A stretch of DNA of 10,041 nt from DATAEE01 sp036257535 (lineage in GTDB: Bacteria; Acidobacteriota; Vicinamibacteria; Vicinamibacterales; 2-12-FULL-66-21), in contig DATAFJ010000139.1 in NCBI GenBank assembly GCA_036257535.1, positions 1-10,041 on the forward strand. The letters are read 5' to 3'. The notes under the pieces are model-generated. The model ran no database searches. It was given only the letters and a program-made list of their open reading frames with translations, and was not told where the DNA came from. The translations under genes were made by a program, and so were the position numbers. Shown here in pieces: positions 1 to 7,140 of this stretch (positions within the stretch are counted from its first letter, which is position 1; each line of letters opens with the position of its first letter).

Positions 1-31
1 CCGGTCGCCCGGAGAAGGCGTCTAATCCGTT

Positions 32-37
32 GGAAGG
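32..37 (+). promoter_or_regulatory. Shine-Dalgarno GGAAGG deciding the start at 48
   Basis: GGAAGG sits 10 nt before ATG 48. It overlaps the possible TTG start at 30, which makes that earlier start unlikely because the purine block would fall inside the coding sequence. Confidence 0.5.
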
Positions 38-47
38 CGGCGATATA

Positions 48-2564
48 ATGCGCTGGAGACTGATGCGGGGGACAGGACGATTGTTGCTGATCGTCTGCTG
101 CCTCGCCGGTCCTGCGTCCGCTGTCGCGCAGCCCGTCCCCGGGCCCATCCCAGACGCGTCGCTGCGAGCTGCCGACCGCGCGCTGGCGCACGGCCGCCCC
201 GAAGAGGCGGCCGCGATCGCGCAGTCGCTCCCGCCCGACGATCCTGCCGCGGCCGTCATTCGCGCTCGGCTCGCGTTGCGCACGGGAAAACCTGATGAAG
301 CCGAGCGGCTGCTGGCGCCCGTGGCGGAGCAGTGGCCGGCCGGCGAGGCGGCGCTCGAGCTGGGCTTGCTCGAGATCGCGCGCGGACGCCGTCAGGCTGG
401 CGTCACGCGGCTGATGGCGGTCTTCGAGGCCGGCGTCCGCGGCGAGCCGGACGAAGTCGTGCGTGCCGCGCGCGCCGCGCGGGCGCTCGGCGACTTCCGT
501 CAGGCCAACGCGCTCTACCGTCGCGCCTCGGCGCTCGTCAAGGATCCCGCGGTCGACACCGGCTGGGGCGCGCTCTTCCTCGAGAAATACAACCGATCCG
601 ACGCGGCGCGCTCGTTTCGCGAGGCGCTGGCGACCGATCCCGACTGGGCGCCGGCGAGAATAGGCCTCGCGCGCGCGGTGGCGGAGAGCGAGCCGAAGGC
701 CTCCGAAGAGGAGCTCGCCCGCGCGCTCAAGATCGACCCCGACCTCGTCGAAGCACACCTCTTCGTCGCCGAGCGGGAGATCGATGAAGCCCGCCAGGAC
801 GAAGCCCGCACGGCGATCGACCGAGTCCTCTCCGTCGATCCGTCCAACCTGACGGCGCGCGCCCTGATCGCCGCGATCGCGAACCTCGACGGGCGTGCCT
901 CCGACTTCGACGCGGAAGTGGCCCGCGTGCTGGCGATCAATCCGCGCTACGGCGAGATCTATCGTGTGGCGGGCGACCACGCGGCGCGCCACTATCGATT
1001 CGAGGAGGCCGCGGCGCTCGCCCGGAAAGCGGTGACGCTCGACCCGGACAACAGCCGCGCGCATGCCGACCTCGGCATGCACCTCATGCGGCTGGGAGAC
1101 GAGGAGGCGGCGCGTGCCGCGCTGGAGCGATCGTTCAGGGCCGATCCGTACGACGTTATTACGTACAACCTCCTCAGCCTCCTCGATACGCTCGACTCGT
1201 TCGTGACCGTGGAGACAGAGAATCTCCGCCTGCGCTTTCATCCCGACGAGGCGCCCGTGCTTCGCGAGTACGCCGTGCCGCTCGTCGAGCGCGCCCTGGC
1301 GGCGCTGTCCAAGTCGTATGGGTTCACACCGCAAGGCCCGATCCTCATCGAGGTGTTCCCGCGTCACGACGACTTTGCCGTCCGGAACGCCGGTCTGCCG
1401 GGGATGATCGGTGCGCTGGGCGCCTGCTTCGGTCGCGTCATCACGATGGACTCTCCGCGCGCGCAGGCGCCGGGGACGTTCAACTGGCAGGCGACGCTGT
1501 GGCACGAGGTGGCTCACGTCATCACGCTGCAGCTTTCCAACCAGCGCGTGCCGCGGTGGCTGACGGAAGGCATTTCCGTGTACGAAGAAGGCCGTGCGCG
1601 GCCGGAATGGGGCCGCGACTTGGAGGTCGTGTTCGCCCGTGCGCTCGACAAGGGCGAGGTCCTCAAGCTGCGCGACCTGAACGCCGGTTTCACGCGTGCG
1701 GACACCATCGCCCTGGCCTACTTCGAGTCGTCGCTGCTGGTCGCGCACATCGTCAAGGTCCACGGCGACGAAGCGCTCGTGCGTCTCCTGCGGGCGTACG
1801 GCGAAGGTCTCGACGAGCAGGCGGCGCTGACCAAAGCGCTCGGGACGACGATCGATGCGCTGCAGACGTCGTTCTCACGCGCGCTCGACGAGCGCTTCGC
1901 CGCGCTCGCAAAAGCGCTGCGCGAACCCGAAGGCTTCGCCGCGACCGCGGACGTCGAGGCCATGCGCGCCGCCGCGGCGCAGAATCCCGACAGCTACCCG
2001 GTGCAGCTCGCGCTCGGCCGCGCGCTGATCGCGGCGAGTGACGCCGCCGCGGCTATCGCGCCGCTGGAGCGCGCCGCGGCGCTCGTTCCCGTCGCCACCG
2101 GTCCCGAGAGCGCTCGCTTTCTTCTCGCCGAAGCGGCCGAGGCCGCCGGTGATCGCGCGCGCGCGATCACGGAGCTCGAAACGCTGCTCGCGCACGATCA
2201 CACGAGCGTGGACGCGCCCCGCAAGCTGATGACGCTGGCCGAGGCGGCAGGCGACGAGCGCCGACTCACGCTTGCCAGCGAGCGGGTCGCGATGATCGAT
2301 CCGTTCGACGCCGCGCCTCACCGCACGCTCGGCCGCCAGGCGCTCGACCGGAAAGATCTCGAAGGCGCGCTGCGCGAGTTCCGCGCGGCGCTGGCCGCGG
2401 GGCCCGTCGATCGCGCCGGCGCGCACTGCGACCTCGGCGAGGGTCTGTTCCTGGCGGGCAAGGCGGATGACGCAAAGCGTGAAGCGCTCCTGGCGCTCGA
2501 AATCGCGCCGACGTTCGAGCGGGCACAGGAATTGCTGCTCAAAATTGTCGAGGTGCGGCGATGA
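48..2564 (+). CDS. Exported TPR protein with central peptidase-MA-like (HEVAH) zinc metalloprotease domain
   Basis: The 838-residue protein has three parts. An Arg-rich N-terminus followed by LLLIVCCLAGPASA and an AVA/QP-like site reads as a type I signal peptide; the Cys pair does not fit a lipobox. Residues about 30-385 are Ala/Leu-rich helical TPR-type repeats, clearest at 197-380 (units such as DPDNSRAHADLGMHLMRLGD). Residues about 386-620 form a peptidase-MA-like domain with HEVAH at 486-490 and a downstream Glu in WLTEG (E507), the gluzincin pattern of two zinc-binding His, a catalytic Glu and a third ligand Glu. Residues about 630-835 return to TPRs. All active-site residues are present, so a zinc protease is plausible, but substrate and activity are unknown. 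ATG at 48 is chosen because GGAAGG lies 10 nt upstream and it yields a clean signal peptide. TTG at 30 and ATG at 63 are alternatives, and the frame stays open to the window edge. The stop overlaps the next start by 4 nt (ATGA). Confidence 0.87.
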   Translation: MRWRLMRGTGRLLLIVCCLAGPASAVAQPVPGPIPDASLRAADRALAHGRPEEAAAIAQSLPPDDPAAAVIRARLALRTGKPDEAERLLAPVAEQWPAGEAALELGLLEIARGRRQAGVTRLMAVFEAGVRGEPDEVVRAARAARALGDFRQANALYRRASALVKDPAVDTGWGALFLEKYNRSDAARSFREALATDPDWAPARIGLARAVAESEPKASEEELARALKIDPDLVEAHLFVAEREIDEARQDEARTAIDRVLSVDPSNLTARALIAAIANLDGRASDFDAEVARVLAINPRYGEIYRVAGDHAARHYRFEEAAALARKAVTLDPDNSRAHADLGMHLMRLGDEEAARAALERSFRADPYDVITYNLLSLLDTLDSFVTVETENLRLRFHPDEAPVLREYAVPLVERALAALSKSYGFTPQGPILIEVFPRHDDFAVRNAGLPGMIGALGACFGRVITMDSPRAQAPGTFNWQATLWHEVAHVITLQLSNQRVPRWLTEGISVYEEGRARPEWGRDLEVVFARALDKGEVLKLRDLNAGFTRADTIALAYFESSLLVAHIVKVHGDEALVRLLRAYGEGLDEQAALTKALGTTIDALQTSFSRALDERFAALAKALREPEGFAATADVEAMRAAAAQNPDSYPVQLALGRALIAASDAAAAIAPLERAAALVPVATGPESARFLLAEAAEAAGDRARAITELETLLAHDHTSVDAPRKLMTLAEAAGDERRLTLASERVAMIDPFDAAPHRTLGRQALDRKDLEGALREFRAALAAGPVDRAGAHCDLGEGLFLAGKADDAKREALLALEIAPTFERAQELLLKIVEVRR
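2149..2170. repeat. Perfect 22-bp palindrome inside the TPR-protease gene
   Basis: The left half is GTGATCGCGCG and the right half is its exact reverse complement, with no loop. The centre is a run of alternating C and G, flanked by GATC on each side. It lies in the C-terminal TPR region and encodes part of GDRARAITE. It may be just a product of GC-rich codon choice; a cruciform, Z-DNA tract or protein site is possible but unsupported. Confidence 0.6.
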
Positions 2565-3352
2565 GAAATTCTGTGTTGGCGCCACTCGTGGCGCTGGCCG
2601 CCCTCGGATCGTCATCCGCTTTTTCGAGCTCCCCCTCGGTGTCCGATCCGGGGGTCCCCGTCCAGGACCGCTTTGCCGGCCTGCAGTGGACGTTCGCCCG
2701 CATCAAGTATGAGGCGCACACGCTGCCGAGATTCCGCGGCGGCCCGTACGACGAGCCCTGGTCGATCGACTACGACGCCGCGGAGCTCAATCTGTCACGC
2801 CGCCTGCGCACGGTGACCGCGATCCAGGTCGGCGATCCCACCGTCGTCACAATCGAAGATCCCCAGCTCTGGCAGTACCCGTGGCTCTACATCGTCGAGC
2901 CCGGCACGCTGCGGTTCAGGGAGACGGAGGTGAAGATCCTTCGCGAGTTTCTCCTGCGCGGCGGGACGTTGACCTTCGACGATTTCCACGGTCCGGTCGA
3001 GTGGGCGAACTTCGAGCGCGAGATGAAGCGCGTCTTCCCGAACAGGCCGATCATCGATCTGCCGCCGGATCACCCTATTTACAACTGCTTCTACAAGATC
3101 GATCGGTACCCGCAGACACCGGGTCTCGGGTCGTTTCTGATGGGTCGCACGTGGGAGAAGGGCGGCTTCGTCGCACGGCTGCGCGCGATCGAGGATGACG
3201 ACGGGCGCGCGATGGTTCTCATCAACTGGAACACCGATATGGGCGACGGCTGGGAGTGGTCGAACGTTGCGGAATATCCCGGATACATCAAGTACACCGC
3301 CGACGCGTATCGGATGCAGATTAATGAGATCATTTACTCGTTGACCCATTGA
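2561..3352 (+). CDS. Stand-alone DUF4159 domain protein, probably exported
   Basis: The 263-residue protein starts with MRN and a hydrophobic run (VLAPLVALAALGSSSA) that reads as a signal peptide. The rest matches the DUF4159 family: FARIKY at 45-50, WLYIVEP at 108-114, and a strand-like GGTLTFDDF ending with FDDF at 139-142, followed by a late block with INWNTDMGDGWEWS. DUF4159 is thought to have a class I amidotransferase-like (flavodoxin-like) fold and is often found near or fused to BatA-type VWA proteins and MoxR; its biochemical role is unknown. I see no obvious Cys-His-Glu amidotransferase triad, so a binding or structural role is more likely than glutaminase activity. ATG 2561 overlaps the previous stop (ATGA) and has GAGGTG at 2550-2555 five nt upstream, so translational coupling to the protease gene is likely. 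A 17-nt gap separates it from the moxR-like gene. Length is normal for the isolated domain. Confidence 0.85.
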   Translation: MRNSVLAPLVALAALGSSSAFSSSPSVSDPGVPVQDRFAGLQWTFARIKYEAHTLPRFRGGPYDEPWSIDYDAAELNLSRRLRTVTAIQVGDPTVVTIEDPQLWQYPWLYIVEPGTLRFRETEVKILREFLLRGGTLTFDDFHGPVEWANFEREMKRVFPNRPIIDLPPDHPIYNCFYKIDRYPQTPGLGSFLMGRTWEKGGFVARLRAIEDDDGRAMVLINWNTDMGDGWEWSNVAEYPGYIKYTADAYRMQINEIIYSLTH

Positions 3353-3355
3353 TGC

Positions 3356-3361
3356 GGAGGA
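3356..3361 (+). promoter_or_regulatory. Shine-Dalgarno GGAGGA deciding the MoxR start at 3370
   Basis: GGAGGA lies 8 nt before ATG 3370, close to ideal. It argues against TTG 3349 and ATG 3352, which would place this site inside the gene and lack their own comparable signal. Confidence 0.75.
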
Positions 3362-3369
3362 CTGACGGA

Positions 3370-4376
<1,007 letters not shown>

Positions 4377-4380
<4 letters not shown>

Positions 4381-5285
4381 ACCCCGCGGCCGCGGCCGGA
4401 CTTTCCTTTCTCGATCCCGCCGTCATCGCGCGGCTGGCGACGATGGAGCTGCGGGCGCGGACGATCGTGGAAGGCTTCCTGTCAGGTCTGCATCGCAGTC
4501 CGTACAAGGGGTTCAGCGTCGAGTTCGCCGAGTACCGGCAGTACCTGCCAGGCGACGATCTCTCCACGATTGACTGGAAGGTTTACGCGCGGAGCGATCG
4601 GTACTACGTCAAGAAGTACGAAGAAGAGACCAACGTCGATTGCCACGTGCTGCTCGATTGCAGCGCGTCGATGGGTTACGGCTCGTCGAAGGTCGTCTCG
4701 AAGCTCGCCTACGGATCCTTTCTCGCCGGCGCCCTGGCGTATCTGATGAGCCGCCAGCGTGACGCTGTCGGCTTCATCGCGTTCGACGACCGCATCGTCG
4801 AGCGGCTGCCCGCCAGCGCGCGGCCCGGTCACCTGCGGTCGGTGCTCCTGGCGCTCGACAGGGTCACCCTCGGCCGCCAGTCGGACGTGTCCCGGCCGCT
4901 GCATCAGCTCGCCGATACGTTGATCAAGCGAAGCATGGCCGTCGTGATTTCGGATCTCCTGGACGATCCTGAAACCGTCGTGCGCGGCCTCAAGCACCTG
5001 CGCTTCCGCGGAACGGACGTGATCGTGTTCCACGTGCTCGACCAAGACGAGCTGACGTTCCCGTTCGAGCGTCCGACACGATTTCGAGATCTCGAGTCGG
5101 AGGCCGAAATCCTCGCGGTTCCGGCGACCGTTCGCCAGGAGTACCTCAAGGCCATCCGCGACCTGTGCGAGGTGTACGAACGGGAACTGCGCGTCGCAGG
5201 GATCGACTACGTGCTGCTCGACACGTCGAAGCCGCTCGACTTCGCGCTCGCGTCGTATCTCTCAACCCGCGCAAAGAGACAGTAA
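4377..5285 (+). CDS. DUF58 family protein (soluble, VWA-like, MoxR partner)
   Basis: The 302-residue protein shows the DUF58 signature in order: FLSGLHRSPYKGFSVEF (about 37-53), then YRQYLPGDDLSTIDWKVYAR and DRYYVKKYEEE, then a VWA-type metal site. That site is DCSAS (D94, S96, S98), a Ser (S169 in QSDVSRPL) where the site usually has Thr, and D193 in VVISDLLDD. No membrane segment is seen, so this is the short cytoplasmic DUF58 form rather than the longer form with two N-terminal helices. DUF58 proteins are regularly encoded directly after MoxR and are thought to be its adaptor; the client is unknown. Its GTG start overlaps the moxR-like stop by 4 nt, implying coupled synthesis and a fixed ratio. 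The frame remains open upstream to about 4131, but that portion is antiparallel-free shadow of the MoxR gene and lacks DUF58 similarity. The next gene follows after 13 nt. Confidence 0.94.
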
Positions 5286-5290
5286 GAGGA
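5286..5290 (+). promoter_or_regulatory. Shine-Dalgarno GAGGA for the BatA-like GTG start at 5299
   Basis: GAGGA begins directly after the DUF58 TAA and lies 8 nt before GTG 5299. The resulting N-terminus (SFLYPVFLLGA) matches the usual beginning of BatA-type proteins, which fixes the start. Confidence 0.75.
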
Positions 5291-5298
5291 CGACGAAG

Positions 5299-7140
5299 GT
5301 GTCTTTCCTTTATCCAGTGTTTCTGCTCGGGGCGGTGGCGGCGGCCGTGCCGATTCTCCTGCACCTGCTCAGGCGCGAGGCCGCGCCCGAGGTGCGGTTC
5401 AGCGCGGTGCGCTTCCTGCGCCGGGAGCCGACCGAGCAGTCGCGTCGTCAACGGCTGCGCGAGCTGCTGCTCCTGGCGTTGCGCGTCGCGGCGATTCTGC
5501 TGCTCGCCGCCGCCTTCGCACGGCCCTACATCGTCGGCGGCGCGCGTGTGACATCGAACGTGACGATCGTTGCCCTTGACACGTCGCTGAGCATGGGTGC
5601 GCCCGGACGCTTCGAACGCGCAAGGGATCTGGCGAGATCCGCCGTCGACCAGGCTCCGGCCGGTACGCCGGTCGGCCTCGTGACGTTCGACGATCGTCCC
5701 ACGCTTGCCGTCGAGCCGCGCGTCGATCGCGCGTCAGTACTGAAGGCCATCGACGCGCAGCGTCCCGGATTCGGCGCCACGCAGTACGGCCCCGCGCTTG
5801 CGCGCGCGCAGGATGCGATTACGGGGTTGGGCCGGATCGTCGTGGTCACGGATCTTCAGCGCGGTGGCTGGGACGAAGCCGCGCGCGTCGTGCTCTCTCC
5901 GGGCGTCGAAGTCCGCGTCGCCGACGTGGGCGGCAGCGCGACGGAGAACCTTGCACTGGTCGGCCTGCAGCGTAGCGGCGCCGGTGTGCTGGCCGTCGTC
6001 CAGAACGCCGGCTCACGCAATCGCGATGTCGGGGCGCGTCTTCGAGTCGACGGGCGGGACGCGTCCACGTCCCGCATCCGCGTGCCCGCGGGCGAAACGG
6101 CTGATGTGACGTTCGACGCCATACCGCAGGGCGCGGCCTCGGTCGCGGTGGCGATCGACGATGCGGGCGGGTGGCCGGGCGATGACATTCGATACCTGGT
6201 GACCGGGCCCCAGCCGGGGCCGCGCGTGATCGCGGTCACAGATCGTCAGAGCGACGGGCTGCTGTTCGTCCAGCGCGCGCTCGGCGCGGGCGCCGACGAG
6301 ACGTTTCGCGTCGAACCGGCTCAACCGGCTGCGCTCGGCCGGCTGCTGACTGAGGGAGACTCCGTTGCGGCCGTGCTCGTCACCGGCGGCCGCGTGATCG
6401 ATCGTCCGGCGCTCGACGCGGTTCGGCGGCATCTCGCGAGCGGCGGGGGATTGATCGTTGCGGCCGGTCCGGCGCTCGAGCCGGACATGGTGGCCGAGCT
6501 CGCCGGGCTTCGCGCGGCGCCGCGCGTGCGCGGCGACGGGGATGTCTCGCTTGCCGCCGCCGACACGCGTCATCCGATCTTTCAGGCGTTCGGCTCGGCC
6601 GTGCCGTCGCTGGGCGGGATTCGCTTCACTCGGACGTGGGACCTGAACGAAGATGGATGGGTGGTCCTCGCGCGCTTCACCGACGGCCGGGCTGCGCTGA
6701 TGGAGCGCCGAGTGGGCGAGGGACGCGTGCTTCTTTTCGCATCGGATTTCGGGCACGCGTGGAACGATTTTCCGGTCCATCCGGCGTTCGTGCCGTTCGT
6801 TCACGAGACGATCCGCTACGTCACGCGTGCGCGCCGCTCGCCCCGCGAGCTCTTTGTCGCAGACGCACCGGAGGGTGCGCCTCGCAGACCTGGCGTTGTG
6901 GCTGTCTCGGGACGACGCGTCGCGATCAACGTCGATCCACGGGAGTCGGATCCGGCGCAGATCGACGAGGCCGCGTTCAAGGCAGGCGCCGGCCAGTTGC
7001 GTGCCGCGCCGGCGCCCGATAAATCCGCGGATGCGCGGGCGCGGGAAGAGTCGCAGCGCTACTGGCGGTATGGCTTGATGCTCATGCTCGTGGCGCTCGC
7101 CGCGGAAGGTCTCGTCGCCGGAGGGTACCGGTTTGCCTGA
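5299..7140 (+). CDS. BatA-like membrane protein with VWA domain and amidotransferase-like domain
   Basis: The 613-residue protein opens with the N-terminal domain named after the Bacteroides aerotolerance (Bat) operon: membrane segment FLYPVFLLGAVAAAVPILLHLL (3-24), an Arg-rich loop, and a second segment at about 55-76 ending AFARPYIV. A VWA domain follows with a complete MIDAS: DTSLS (D94, S96, S98), T161 in GATQYGPAL and D185 in VVTDLQRGGW. Residues about 308-510 look like a class I amidotransferase-type fold (LASGGGLIVAAGP, then GRVLLFASDFGHAWNDFPVHP), common in long BatA homologues. A last membrane segment lies at about 590-611. The positive loop between the first two segments predicts that the VWA and later domain face the periplasm. 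It probably works with MoxR and DUF58 in an envelope-associated complex; clients are unknown. The GTG start has GAGGA 8 nt upstream, and the end overlaps the next gene by 8 nt. Confidence 0.92.
   Translation: MSFLYPVFLLGAVAAAVPILLHLLRREAAPEVRFSAVRFLRREPTEQSRRQRLRELLLLALRVAAILLLAAAFARPYIVGGARVTSNVTIVALDTSLSMGAPGRFERARDLARSAVDQAPAGTPVGLVTFDDRPTLAVEPRVDRASVLKAIDAQRPGFGATQYGPALARAQDAITGLGRIVVVTDLQRGGWDEAARVVLSPGVEVRVADVGGSATENLALVGLQRSGAGVLAVVQNAGSRNRDVGARLRVDGRDASTSRIRVPAGETADVTFDAIPQGAASVAVAIDDAGGWPGDDIRYLVTGPQPGPRVIAVTDRQSDGLLFVQRALGAGADETFRVEPAQPAALGRLLTEGDSVAAVLVTGGRVIDRPALDAVRRHLASGGGLIVAAGPALEPDMVAELAGLRAAPRVRGDGDVSLAAADTRHPIFQAFGSAVPSLGGIRFTRTWDLNEDGWVVLARFTDGRAALMERRVGEGRVLLFASDFGHAWNDFPVHPAFVPFVHETIRYVTRARRSPRELFVADAPEGAPRRPGVVAVSGRRVAINVDPRESDPAQIDEAAFKAGAGQLRAAPAPDKSADARAREESQRYWRYGLMLMLVALAAEGLVAGGYRFA
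7120..7125 (+). promoter_or_regulatory. Shine-Dalgarno GGAGGG deciding the TTG start at 7133
   Basis: GGAGGG lies 7 nt before TTG 7133, within the last codons of the BatA-like gene. No ATG or GTG with a comparable signal lies nearby in this frame, and the TTG start keeps the Arg-rich cytoplasmic tail ahead of the first membrane segment. Confidence 0.7.

Noticed and set aside
1..48. Possible tails of a preceding gene: one frame ends at TAA 46-48, overlapping ATG 48 as TAATG, and another ends at TAA 23-25.
   Set aside because: Only 7 to 15 codons are visible, with no recognisable sequence. The TAATG overlap hints that the operon continues upstream, but this cannot be supported from so few bases.
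44..49. TATAAT, an exact match to a -10 promoter element, overlapping the ATG at 48.
   Set aside because: No TTGACA-like -35 element is seen at the right distance (21-26 reads TCTAAT), and the transcript would begin inside the gene. It could matter only if the true start were ATG 63 on a nearly leaderless message.
78..110. A Cys pair in the signal peptide of the TPR-protease that might indicate a lipoprotein.
   Set aside because: The residues before the Cys (LLIV) do not fit the lipobox, which needs a small residue directly before the Cys; an AVA-type signal peptidase I site follows instead.
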